Source: Zoroaster sp. YZ-2022 (Eukaryota; Echinodermata; Asteroidea; Forcipulatida; Zoroasteridae). Taken from it: 64,000 bases of DNA. The translations under genes were made by a program, and so were the position numbers. Within the stretch, counting starts at the first letter, position 1, and each line of letters begins with the position of its first letter. Of this stretch, positions 36,455-47,867 are shown one piece after another. Under the pieces are notes generated by a model. That model did no database searches and was not told the DNA's origin. It saw only the letters and a program-made list of their open reading frames with translations. The stretch is from NCBI GenBank assembly GCA_029582265.1, contig CM055823.1, positions 1,302,001 through 1,366,000 on the forward strand, in the 5' to 3' direction.

Positions 36455-37078
36455 AGAACATTGAGTCTTTACTCATTGAGTCTTTACTCATTCAGTCTTT
36501 ACTCATTGAGTCTTTACTCATTCAGTCTTTAATCATTCAGTCTTTACTCATTGAATCTTTACTCATTGAGTCTTTACTCATTGAATCTTTACTCATTGAG
36601 TCTTTACTCATTCAGTATTTACTCATTCAGTCTCTTTACTCATTGAGTCTTTACTCATTGAATCTTTACTCATTGAGTCTTTACTCATTGAATCTTTACT
36701 CATTGAGTCTTTACTCATTGAGTCTTTACTCATTGAATCTTTACTCATTCAGTCTTTACTCATTGAGTCTTTACTCATTGAGTCTTTACTCATTGAATCT
36801 TTACTCATTCAGTCTTTACTCATTCAGTCTTTACTCATTGAGTCTCTTTACTCATTGAATCTTTACTCATTGAGTCTTTACTCATTCAGTCTTTATTCAT
36901 TGAATCTTTACTCATTGAATCTTTACTCATTGAGTCTTTACTCATTGAATCTTTACTCATTGAGTCTTTACTCATTGAATCTTTACTCATTCAGTCTTTA
37001 CTCATTCAGTCTCTTTACTCATTCAGTCTCTTTACTCATTGAATCTTTACTCATTCAGTCTTTACTCATTCCGAAATG
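36455..37078 (+). repeat. 15-bp minisatellite, left array
   Basis: About 41 units of TCATTGAGTCTTTAC with variants CAG for GAG and AATC for AGTC. It is an inverted version of the array at 37875-38155. It lies immediately upstream of the zinc-finger gene and could pair with the right array. Confidence 0.95.
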
Positions 37079-37152
37079 AGTAGTTATAGGCCTATATATA
37101 AACTATTTCTTCCGTTTCTTGTCAATCGGAGATTAACCATCAGAGATTCAAC

Positions 37153-37929
37153 ATGAATGTTATTTCTGCTGTCAAACCCCATGCTTGTCACCAGTGCGGC
37201 AAAAGCTTTGGACGGAGATATAACCTACGGAGGCATGCAGAACATGTACATAATGAAGAGAAATCTAAAATGGATGAAGTTGACGATGATTCTGAAATTA
37301 AAGCTATCCAATCTGATAATTCTGACATCGATAATTCTGAACCCGATGTTAAAAAGCGTAGATTTGAAGATTCGGAAATAGAAACTTGTGAAACTGAATC
37401 TACGCAGGATGAAGACGAAGATTTCGAGGAAGATGATTCAGAATCCGATACGGAGGTGGAATATGACGAATCATCGGAAGAGGATGAGTCTAGTTCTGAA
37501 CTGGAAGACAATGCCACTTTTCGAGACTGGTTGGAAGAGGCTAAAGTGGCTACTGAAGAGATGTGGTGTGAAAAATATGAAAAGTACGTCAACGGGGGTA
37601 TGAGTGAAGATCAAGCCAAGGAAAAAGCCAATAGGAAAACCCTTTGGGCAGTCAAGCGAATCTTTTTCAACAAATACAAGGATTTTTTGTCAAGTTACCT
37701 ACATCTGAAGGATAATGGGACTCATCAGGATATTGCGGAAGATCTCGAAGAAAAAGTAAATAAAGGCATGGAAGTAAACAAAGCTCTGAACAGAGTAATG
37801 CCTAAACACCATACCAAATTTGACGGACTACTACTTCAACTAAATGAGGATGAAGAGAACGAGGATGGTAAAGATTCAATGAGTAAAGATTCAATGAGTA
37901 AAGATTCAATGAGTAAAGAGACTGAATGA
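37153..37929 (+). CDS. C2H2 zinc-finger protein inside the fold-back element
   Basis: An intact single-exon frame of 258 residues. Residues 12-36 hold one classical C2H2 finger (CHQCGKSFGRRYNLRRH...H). Residues ~38-120 are strongly acidic with a short basic patch (VKKRR). Residues ~125-230 form a helical, charged region (FRDWLEEAK, SEDQAKEKANRKTLWAVKR, NKALNRVMPKHHTKFDGLLLQ) that I recall, without certainty, from other invertebrate repeat-associated proteins. The last ~20 residues (KDSMS repeated three times) are encoded by the flanking 15-bp minisatellite. It is the only gene in the element and has no catalytic motif. A DNA-binding accessory role is inference. The start ATG has no competitor upstream in frame, and TTTTAA-rich DNA precedes it. 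Confidence 0.8.
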   Translation: MNVISAVKPHACHQCGKSFGRRYNLRRHAEHVHNEEKSKMDEVDDDSEIKAIQSDNSDIDNSEPDVKKRRFEDSEIETCETESTQDEDEDFEEDDSESDTEVEYDESSEEDESSSELEDNATFRDWLEEAKVATEEMWCEKYEKYVNGGMSEDQAKEKANRKTLWAVKRIFFNKYKDFLSSYLHLKDNGTHQDIAEDLEEKVNKGMEVNKALNRVMPKHHTKFDGLLLQLNEDEENEDGKDSMSKDSMSKDSMSKETE

Positions 37930-38235
37930 GTAAAGACTCAATGAGTAAAGACTCAATGAGTAAAGATTCAATGAGTAAAGACTCAATGAGTAAAGATTCA
38001 ATAAGTAAAGACTGAATGAGTAAAGATTCAATGAGTAAAGACTCAATGAGTAAAGATTCAATAAGTAAAGACTCAATGAGTAAAGATTCAATGAGTAAAG
38101 AGACTCAATGAGTAAAGACTGAATGAGTAAAGACTCAAATTCGGGGCCTTTAGAACATTGAGTCTTTACTCATTCAGTATTTACTCATTGAGTCTTTACT
38201 CATTCAGTCTTTACTCATTGAATCTTTACTCATTG
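37875..38235 (-). repeat. 15-bp minisatellite, right array with an internal flip
   Basis: Units of AAAGATTCAATGAGT (reverse complement of the left array) run from inside the coding region to about 38137. From 38138 a block with CGGGGCCTTTAGAACATTG followed by TCTTTACTCATT units is in the same orientation as in the left arm rather than inverted. Beyond 38235 the inverted symmetry with the left arm resumes. Confidence 0.9.
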
Positions 38236-38239
38236 TTAG

Positions 38240-38252
38240 AATTTAAAATAAC

Positions 38253-38288
<36 letters not shown>

Positions 38289-39642
38289 TAATGTTTTCAG
38301 TTTATCAAATGTTTTCCAATTTAAAACCAATATAAAAACCATCTGTAAATATATTGATGTCAAAGATTGCTGTTGATGTTAAAATTAAATTTAACAAATC
38401 ATACTTGAATAGCTTCATGTACAGTCGTTCTTTTGTCTGTCTTCGTACGTTGTTGTCCCTCCCCTTTCTACTTCCCTTAAGGAATATAAAATATAAAAAA
38501 ATAAAAAAAATAAAATTAAATAAATTAAATAAATAAAAAAATATATATATATAAAAAAAAAACATTACAAAAGGTATGAGAATACGCCGGGGTGGATGTT
38601 ATACTTCTGTGAAACGAATGATTGTAGCCAGAAAGTAATGCATGCTGCGCTTGCGCACTACTCCCTCCACCACACAAACTGCACACCTCCACCTTTAAAT
38701 TCATCTCAACTTACCCGAAATCATCAATATGCATGCTGCGCTTGCGCACTACTCCCTCCACCACACAAACTACACACCTCCGGCATGCTGCGCTTGCACT
38801 CTCCACCACACAAACTGCACACCTCCACCTTTAATTTTGTGTGCAGTTTGTGTGGAGGGAGTAGTGCGCAGTTGTGTGCAGTATTTTGTGTGCAGTTTGT
38901 GTGGAGAGAGTAGTGCGCAGTTGTGTGCAGTATTTTGTGTGCAGTTTGTGTGGAGGGAGTAGTGTGCAGTATTTTGTGTGCAGTTTGTGTGGAGGGAGTA
39001 GTGTGCAGTATTTTGTGTGCAGTATTTTGTGTACAGTTGTGTGCAGTGGTAAAATTGTGGTTGAAAAAAAAAATTTGAAAACAAAATTTCAATCATGTGT
39101 GGAGCAAATCTGTCATCTTTGTGGCGGAGCAGTCTGCAGTTTTGTCTGCAGTGATTGTGTGCAGTTTGTAACGGCAATGAACCACAGTCCTCCACAGTGC
39201 AGTGGAGCAATGTGGAGGAGATTTGCACTTTGTGGTGGGAGGTGTGCAATTTGTGCGGCGGTGGGTGGTGGTGGAACTCCTATGGAGTTTGTGTACAATT
39301 TGTGGAGCAGAGGGGTGGTAACACAATTTTTTTTTACTTGGCCGAAATGACGTCATGAAAAAAAATTACAGAAAAATTGCTCCATGCTCTGCTCCATGCT
39401 CCACATGCTCCACCCCTCTGCTCCACAAATTTGTACACAAACTCCATAGGAGTTACCCCCACCACCCACCGCCGCATAAATTGCACACCTCCCACCACAA
39501 AGTGCAATGCTCCTCCACATTGCTCCACTGCACTGTGGAGTAATGTGGAGAACTGCCATTACAAACTGCACAAAATCACTGCAGACAAAACTGCAGACTG
39601 CTCCGCCACAAAGATGACAGATTTGCTCCACATATACTACTA
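38240..39642 (-). repeat. Right arm of the fold-back element
   Basis: Inverted copy of 35074-36440 with the same sequence of parts in reverse order: ATT run, AT-rich block, GCAAGCGCAGCATGC blocks, GTGTGCAGTATTTTGTGTGC units, and the palindromic GTGGAGCA terminus. Extra bases near 39320-39380 (TGACGTCATG) separate the two halves of the outer palindrome. Confidence 0.85.
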
Positions 39643-39726
39643 TTAATTTATGTAAAGGCCTTATAAGTACAGTTTTTAGACCTAAACTATACAATCAAAT
39701 TGTTCATGAATGTTTTTTGGACTTAC

Positions 39727-39934
39727 TTCTTTTTTGCTCTTCAAGTGGCGGCACTGGGATCCTTATCATCTGGTCCTGGTCTTCGACGTTCGCGCAAATT
39801 TCATGCCCGCGATAGCCGGGAAACTTCACAACAAGAACACCATCACTTCTTTTATCTGCAATTTTCCCTTCACACCATCTCCCCAGTTCGTCGATTGCTT
39901 GTACACGGCTGCCAACACAGAATTTCCCCGTCAT
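39727..39934 (-). CDS. Exon with Tudor/chromo-barrel-like segment
   Basis: ATG at 39934 begins MTGKFCVGSRVQAIDELG, followed by WCEGKIADKRSDGVLVVKFPGY, a pattern typical of Tudor/MBT/chromo-barrel folds (strand, W-x-x-G/A-K-I, then V-x-V-x-F). The donor is AAAAAGA|AGTAAGT-type, ending at 39727. It lies 81 bases outside the fold-back element, which occupies the intron, and heads a minus-strand gene that probably continues at 31504-28656. The phase does not match the next recognised exon, so an exon may be missing. Confidence 0.55.
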
Positions 39935-40695
39935 TTTCCTCTTAAAAGTTAGCAATGCATGTTCGTTTTGGAGCAAAACATGACGGAGATCTGGACAAAC
40001 TGAAAACTGTGCACAAAATGACGCGATAAACCAGGAGAATAAACAACGAAACCCACGCTACTGGGCCCGGCCGACTTATCACGCACCAATAAAACAGTGC
40101 TCATCCGACTATAAGTAACAATAAAATGCGCATTTTGCCGGCCATCGCAGAGGTTAAAAGCCGTATATTTTCGATTGTAAGAACGATGTCGTAATTTTAT
40201 ATTACAAGACATTGAAAGAATAATTTTACCTCAAACGTGCGCAAGCAATTCATTAGATTATTTTGTTCAAGACAGTACTAATTTAACCGGCAGCACAACC
40301 TTATCGATAAACACAGTATCAGTGCGCACGCAAGTGCAGCCGAGGAATCAAACTCTCCATTATACAAAAATAATCGTTCTCTGCCATTCCTTTATTGATT
40401 TTTACTGTTCAAAAACGAAAACCATAAAACTTTTCACAAGTGTAACTATTTTGATACTTATACCAACTTATATCTTCGTATTCTGTTGGAAAAAATTCAC
40501 GGGGAATCCTTCAGGCAGGATCGCTTTCACACCTTTATCAAACTCATTATGGGGTTAGTGGTGATAACAATCTTAATCCCCCAGAGTCACTGTTGATTTC
40601 TCTCCCAAAATGGTGAATAGCGACCCGACCAGATATAAGGTTTGGTCGGGTCGGCTTCTAAAGGGGTGGACACGTATAGACTTAAGTGAGAAGAG
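39935..40695. promoter_or_regulatory. Possible bidirectional upstream region
   Basis: This ~760-base stretch separates the first exon of the minus-strand Tudor-like gene from the first core exon of the plus-strand transposase. No TATA box or other element could be assigned with confidence. At 40605-40695 there is an in-frame ATG upstream of the proposed acceptor at 40694-40695, so the transposase exon could also start here without the 15-17 kb exons. Confidence 0.25.
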
Positions 40696-42436
40696 GACAA
40701 CAGCAGAGCCCCACATGGAGCAGAAATTCATCGTGTTTTCCTCGCGACTCTTGACGTTGTTTGAGAGATGCTTCTCCTGCTGCTCCTTTGATGTCGTGGT
40801 TAAAAAGAGGGTGGTAGGCACTTTTGTGTCTATCACACAGTCATGCAACACTTGCAACTGTGACATTATGACATGGGAGAGCCAGCCTTTCTACGGCTGT
40901 ATACCGGCAGGGAACCTGCAACTTTCAGATGCAACACTTTTTTCTGGTGGCAGTTGCACGACAATGCTTCGTACGCTACAGTACATGAAGGTTGCTGCCA
41001 TCAGCGAAAAGACGTTTTATAACCACCAGTCAGCTATCCTCCAACCAGCAATTGAACGGCAGTTCAAACTTCACATGAAGGATGTGCTAAGCAACTTGAA
41101 GGATGCCAACAAGCCCCTGACGATTGGTGGAGATGCGCGTGCTGACAGTCCAGGGCATTCAGCCAAGTATGGTGCATATAGTACCATTGACCTGGATAGT
41201 AATAAAATCATCGATGTCCAGCTAGTTCAGGTAAATCATAGTTTTGTCTCCTTTATGCAAGCTGGAGTCTGGTTCAGAGCTGGAATTGATAAGTTGAAGT
41301 ATCTGTACATAGTGCTTGAATCCAGTATCACACACACCAAAACTTAACTTTTTGGTTTGCAAGTCCGAATTCTCCAGTCAACATTGAAGTTCTTGTCATT
41401 TAACATGACCAAAGCAATTTTCAAAGTGCTGTCTATGAAAATGTTCTCGCTCAGATTTTCTTTCACAGCTAAATCTGAATTCAACTTAATATGTTTTAAA
41501 CATGTTGATTACTTTTCAGTGCACAGAAGTTAAAAACAGCAATGCAATGGAGCTGGAAGGTTTCAAGCGCATGGTCAAGAGGATGAAGAAATCTAAACTA
41601 ACCATCAGGAAGCTTGTCACTGATAGACACAGACAGCTTGCCAAGTATGTGAAGGAGAATCTGCCTGCAGTCCACCACATATCACGGCTGTTCCGCGCGT
41701 ATATGCTGTGCGTAAATAAAGTTCAGTCACACAACACGTAATGCATTATTCATGTTTTGGAATGACGTGACGTAGCCAACATGGCGCCGCCCATGGAGCA
41801 TAATTTTGACGAACGTGAAACACGGAAATCGCGTGGAATATCTTTCTTCAGATATAATAGACATTTTATTTTTTGATATTTTTGGGGAAAACAATAAAAG
41901 CTGTAAAAGATAATGAGTCCAAAATCGCCATATGAATGAAATAAAGGGAAAGAAACTAAATTTGTTCGGACTTAATTCACGGGACAAAACAAACAAGAAT
42001 GAAAAATACAGAGCGGGAAAAACCGTCGTTGTAAAATATTAAAGTTCTTGAAAAAAAAAGGAATTCATAATATTTTAATTCAGTCCTGTTTCTATAATAA
42101 AAAAAACTATTGTTTCTGTACGACATTTGGTTATAGTACATTTTAGCCTCGTTAAACATGATATAAAATGTGTTGTGAGACTCAAGCCGCTTAACGATCA
42201 ACGTATCAAGGCGCTGGTTCTCAGTAGCATCATAGGTATTTGATCAGTGCACAAGGATACCAGCGACCGCTTTGGAAACAAGCGGGCAACATAAACATTA
42301 TAATGAATTATTAACTGCTGTACATGTACGTAGGCGACAAAAAGTACACTGTTACATAAAGATTTCAACATCTTTATCACAATAATAGGTTTTATTGTAA
42401 AATTATAGTCAAATACATTTAAAATGACAGTTCACA

Positions 42437-44696
42437 ATGAGTTTTAAGTTTCATCAAGAAGGGTTATCAAAAGTTTGCAGGATTTGTTCTTGTCGCATTA
42501 AAGTAAGTCTTCAAGGGACAAGAGCCACAGTCAAAGAAACAAGTGAGTACAGCAAAGAAATATTAAATATCTTCGGAATAAGTACTTGGCAAGACACTGC
42601 AGAACAGCATCCGTCAAAAGTATGTGAAAAATGTGCCAGAAAACTGAGACACTCTAGGGATGGTACAAGAGACTACTCTGAGAAAACTTTGAGAAATACT
42701 CAACACATTCAGGACAACTGGCCTAAACATACAAGGACTGGCAACTGTTTTGTCTGTAACCTTGTTACTCAACAATCAAAGGGAGGATCATTGACTCACT
42801 CCAAACAGAAATGTGGTAGGCCTAAACAAGCTGATACTAAACTCTTAATCCTCCCATTTTCATACGATCAAGCTAACATTTTTGAGCATCTGGAGCAAGG
42901 AGCAGCAGAGATTGTAGAGGTTCCGAACGCCTTTTATATTATAGGGCACAAGTGGGAGGAGTCTCTATTTACCTGTGGAATTTGCTTGTGCATACTTGGT
43001 ACACCCTCAGTGCAGACACTGTGTCAGCACAACTAATGTGCAAAATGTTTAACATCATGTTTCAAATATGCTAAATCATCAACCATATTATGTTGTCCAA
43101 TCTGTGTACAACCGGCAAATTATAGTGAAATAACACTTAGCCCAAGAATACTTAGAGTACAACTAGAGAATGTTCATGTGGTGTGTACAAAGTGTAAAAG
43201 CGTTGGACGGATTTCAAAACTCATACATCATGAATGTAAAACACACACAGCTAATAAATGTCCATCATCTGATCCCACACATCATCCTGATGAACATAAA
43301 TTACACGTAAAGCATGACAGCTTGAATCCGTCTAATGCTGCCAGACTGCTAAAAGAATTAGCAAACAGTCATAAAGTAGGGAACCCTTTACCCCATGATA
43401 TTGAAGAGGCTACAGACAAGTGGGTCTGGTTGAAACTACAAAATGCAAAGACAGGAACAGCAAAAATAAAAACAGCTGGACGGGTAAGTTAAATACATAT
43501 AATTAAATTTGAATAAACAGTCTTGCGCCAACTCAACACAATCTTCAACTTGAAGCTTTAAATAATTAAAATAAAAAATGCAATACAACAAAGGTATACA
43601 ACAAGTGTACATTGTACACATTGTATATTTACATTCATATTTACAATCTTTATCATCCAAAATAATCAAACATTCAAATTTCCCATTGAATGCATGTATG
43701 GCACATATGAATCTTTGATAATGCAAATGAATCTACATCGTTAAAAACAATTAAACAGGTTGATTGTCAAATTAAAACAACAAATAATTATGTGATTAAA
43801 CTTCTCAAATTTCATTTCAATGATTTTAACTTGAGCCAAAATGAACTTGATCAGCTGGAGCTCCAATATGCATCTGGACCAGTTACCAGTTCCATTGATA
43901 AAGTGCTGTACAAGTTCAAAGTTCAGCAGCAGGCCTATCATGGCAAAGCATTTGTGGGCAATCATGTTCACAAATGTTGCAAGGTAATAATTGTTTTTCT
44001 TTTCAAATAAAAGCCCTGTGGCAAATTATCATGTGACTGATGACACTATTAGGTGAACCATGCATTTTTTTTTTAAATTTCAGCTTTAACAGCCATCTTT
44101 AACAGCCAGCTTTAACAGTCATTGAAGCTTTAACAGCCATCCCAAGACAAAAAGTCGAAGAACATGTGACTGACGACATCCTATTGGTGCACAAGATCAA
44201 CTACTTCGCCGGGCTGCATCAACTGGAAGCAACTTCAAGGATATTTTCTTGAAGTTTGCTGATGTACACCATGGTATTAACCATTCCAAACCCCTCACAG
44301 CAGACGACATCCATCGCATAGGTACAGTACATAGTTTTGTTCAGTGGTATGCATCATCCGTTTTCCCTTCATGATCACAGGGAAATTTGTTGATGTGATG
44401 ATTTAACCTTTTTGTTTTTCGTTTGTTATCTCATTTCCAGATCTCTGTATTCAGGAATTTTTGCGAACATACCGCAGAATGTTTCCTGATCAAAATGTGA
44501 CCCCGAAACTCCACCTCCTCGAAGATCATGCAGTGCAACAGCTGGCAAAGTTTAAGGTTGGATTTGGGCTCCTGAATGAGCAAGGCGGAGAACTCATCCA
44601 CACTGAATTCAATCGTACAGGTCGGGTAGTTCACGGCATGCGTAATGACCTGCAGAAGCTCATGAAATCCGAGCCAATGTCATCAAGCCTTGGATG
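42437..44696 (+). pseudogene. RAG1-N-terminus-like gene of an N-RAG-TP-type element
   Basis: Exon 1 (42437-43483) has a Cys-pair region (CRIC...CEKC), a W-x-KH...CFVC block and a short basic patch. It continues with a RING-type C3HC4 finger (CGICLCIL...CQHN...CAKC...CPIC) and a further Cys/His finger (CTKC...HHEC). This domain order is that of the RAG1 N-terminal region and zinc-binding dimerisation domain. Exon 2 (43759-43983) joins in phase. Exon 3 (about 44120-44323) has a frameshift near 44235. Exon 4 (about 44441-44696) carries LHLLEDHAVQQL and NEQGGELIHTEFN. No RAG1 catalytic core is present. An in-frame TAA at 43034-43036 replaces the usual aromatic residue inside the RING. Animal elements encoding only RAG1 N-terminal-like proteins have been described (N-RAG-TP in Aplysia). 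Confidence 0.8.
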
Positions 44697-46895
44697 AAAC
44701 ATGAAAGTTAATTTTAGATTATTTAATTACAAGGCACCTATTCATGGAATCATAATATTAAGAGTTGGACAGAACTGAACAAAGTAAGGAGAATCATAAT
44801 TAGGACTGGGAATTCTGATCAAGTACATGTAGGCCTAGTTGTCTTGTTACAAATAACATACTCATGATAAAACTGCAATTGTTCACAAATACAAATAAGA
44901 TGAATTTCACAGCCACTAATAGTAATAAACTGAGAAGATGTCACCACATCTATGAATAGTTTATTTCCTTGGATGCAATCTTTGTTTTATTGTTATATTG
45001 GTATCTAGTGTCTGTAAGGTGGGTAGGGGCTAAGGGATTACACTGACACGGCAGATTTGTGCATTAAATTTTATGTGAACAGAAGTATGAAAAACAGAAG
45101 TATGAAAGCTTTTCATAAACTTTTCAGGAAAATAAAATACTGTACCTTCAAGATCTTTGGCCCAATGCAAGGTGGTATGGTGACATTCTCAGTTGTCTTA
45201 TATGGGGACACTGCACATACTTGTATCTGTTCTGCACACACACAAAAAAAAGAATAAAAATAAAAAATGTATATAATCTGTAAATGCTGTAAATAAATAA
45301 AAATGTTCACCAAGTTATGTTGCATGACTCCAACTGGCTAATTATTTTAGGTCATAATGCACATGGTAATTACCACTAACATTACCTATACTCATGAAAA
45401 CCTCACTATCCCTGGGTGATTAACTATAATTCTAAATTATCAAAGAAGTTTAACTTATCAAGGGCATGCAAGCAAGACATATGAACTAAATAAAACCAGG
45501 AACCAGGGGCATACGTGACCAACAATGGACCAGCAGTCTGGGACGAAACAGGTCAACACCCAAGTGATCTCATAGCCAAGTTATCAGTATTAAAATATGA
45601 GGAAAACTGCTGAAAAAAATCATTGAACATTGAAAGAAGTTTCTTTAAAAAAAAGAGACTAGCAGCTAGCACTAGCAGAGTGCTGCTTATTATTTATTAA
45701 CTTTACTGTAGCGTACAAATGAAACAGCACCATGGAATTAAAACAATAACAATTCAGTAAAAAATAATGGAAGGAAATGAACTTACGAACGTAAACATGC
45801 GTACTATAAATACATGGGTAAACCTGTACACGTAACAAGTTAAACATGCACATAACATTATACCATGGTTATACGTATGTATATGTGCATGGACCGTACA
45901 TACATATATGTAAATGGTAAATAAATTCATACATTTTTCATGCTTAAATAAAATGTCCTACACTTACCTTGTAGTTTCCAGTGAAGTTTGTCATCGTTGC
46001 AGATGATTACTGAAGTATTGGACCCTTGAGTACTTATTTAAAAAATGACATTTTCCGACGGTGTTTTAAAAGGAAGCAACCGAACATGGCTTCTCAACGT
46101 TAGATACACATGTCGCACAGATTGCTACAGTATTACTCATTTGCATCGTCTAGAAGCAGGAATTAAAAAATTATCATAAGTTCAAGGGTCATGTTTATAT
46201 TTTTTGCACATTTCCATGGGATGACAACATTTTTAACCAATCAAAAAAATGTATTTCAAAGTCAGCGCGAACACCGTTAACGGTAGCCCGCGTCCACGTC
46301 TAGGAATAAACAATGACGTAATGCAAACTTGACGCGTAACCTTATTGGACACAAATTGGCAACAGAGGGCGCACTTTTTTTGCGGGCGGAACTGCAGCCG
46401 TGACATGTATGATGTCTGGCATGTCGCAAAGGGTAAATGTTTATTTATTCCTTGACTGAATATTACAGGAAAATATATGTACACGTTGTGTACAGCTTTA
46501 ATTCTGTATCAAACCTTGAGTTAACTGAAGGCATCCTCAGCAATTGTCAACACTGCCCAATTCTGTTGCTGTGTTGCCCTTGATGAAGTTTCTATAAAAA
46601 AATTATTAAGTAAAAATTGATAATTTTCTGACAAAAATTGACATGCCCTTTCTAGAATTAAATTTGAGGCCTGTATATATATTGAAATAGTGCGCTTTGT
46701 CGCTTTCTTGCAGATGAGCAAATACACCAATATACACATTTTAGGGGCTTCAAGTCAATATAAGATAGGATTACAATGTATTTGTTATTTATTTTCTACT
46801 CGAGCTGATGATATATTCACTTGGACAATCCTAAACTATTGCTTGGTAGATTTGTTGTTTATCTTTTTTTTTTTGCATATCTGTTTAAACTACAG
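44697..46895. other. No gene recognised
   Basis: AT-rich sequence between the RAG1-like gene and the next transposase exon. It presumably includes 3' flank of the RAG1-like element and remaining intron. I found no terminal inverted repeats marking the element's ends. Confidence 0.4.
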
Positions 46896-47867
46896 GTGTT
46901 AAGAAGAAAGTTCACAAGCTGGCGCAAAAGAAAAGCTGTGAAGATGTTGCTGCCTGGGAGCGGAGTGTCATCCATCACGTGTACTGGGTTGCTGCCTCGA
47001 CCAATGACGACGACGGAGAAATGCGGGTAGCAAGGTGGCAATCCTTGGCTAACCACATTCAGGGTATCCATGATGGCCACTCAGACATCTTTCCTCGCTG
47101 TCTCCACGGTGACCTTAATTAAGCTGACCGTAAAAAGAAGTGGCTGATACCTGGTATGTTGTTGGCTAAGAGGAGAATGGGCTAATAAGCAATATCCAGT
47201 GTGTGATGTCCTTTACCCTCTGAGCCCAAATAAATTCTTTCCAGTACCTGGAATAAAAAAAACACATGGGCTAAATTCAAGCCACAAAAACGAAGAGTGA
47301 TGTAGGAGTACTTGTTTGGCCAATCAAGTTCCAAATAAAACAGTGCGAATAAGTACTTGCGGCTTTATGTTGTGATGTATTTGTGTAGTTTTTTCTTCAA
47401 TCTTTTAAACAGGTACAGATGGCTGTGTGAAGCTGGGTGCAGTCATCGAAAATAAAATCCTCATCAAAGATGTGAAGATGATGTCAAGCACACAGCAAAC
47501 ACTTTGCTCAACCACTTTGCTCCTAAACTGAAGTCCTACACCTACTTTGGAATGCTAAGCAGGTAAGCTCATACATGTACTCCCATGCATTTTTCCCTAC
47601 CTACGGTACATAACTATTTTTATGAATAATATACTTCACTGTGCACTCCCTTGGATTGATATGTTAAGACTGTAGGAATCAGGAGCACAATGAAAATTTT
47701 AAGTTATATTATAAATATCGTTTCCTTATCGTGAAGTAATTTTTGGTCTTTGGAATGTCTCATTTTAAACCTAATTTACTTATCCAAATTCCTTCCTTTT
47801 AGGCTTCATCTGGCTGCACTTCGTTACAATGAGAACAGTGACAGGCAGCAGGCGTGTACAATGCAGG

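Larger units (their letters stand above)
35070..39646 (+). mobile_element. 4.57-kb fold-back transposon with TTAA target duplication and an internal C2H2 gene
   Basis: TTAA at 35070-35073 and 39643-39646 flanks an element starting TAGTAGTATATGTGGAGC and ending in its exact reverse complement. The arms (about 35074-36440 and 38240-39642) are inverted copies over ~1.4 kb. Each arm holds a further internal palindrome of G/C-rich GTGGAGCA-type sequence, tandem CACACAAACTGCACA units, an AT-rich block with TATATATA, and an ATT run. Between the arms lie a 15-bp minisatellite in both orientations and one intact reading frame (37153-37929). The structure is that of a fold-back or large MITE-like element. 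Which transposase moves it is unknown; TTAA points to piggyBac-like or Kolobok-like enzymes. Confidence 0.9.

Noticed and set aside
36296..37079. Ser/Leu/Tyr-rich frames (SLYSLNLYS)
   Set aside because: Translation of the 15-bp minisatellite; no independent coding evidence.
40322..40558. Plus-strand frame with hydrophobic stretch as a membrane protein
   Set aside because: No start or splice context and no family resemblance; composition is that of AT-rich DNA.
42433..42439. CACAATG heptamer just at the ATG of the RAG1-like gene as an RSS/Transib terminus
   Set aside because: It overlaps the start codon, has no nonamer or inverted partner that I could find, and a seven-base match is expected by chance.
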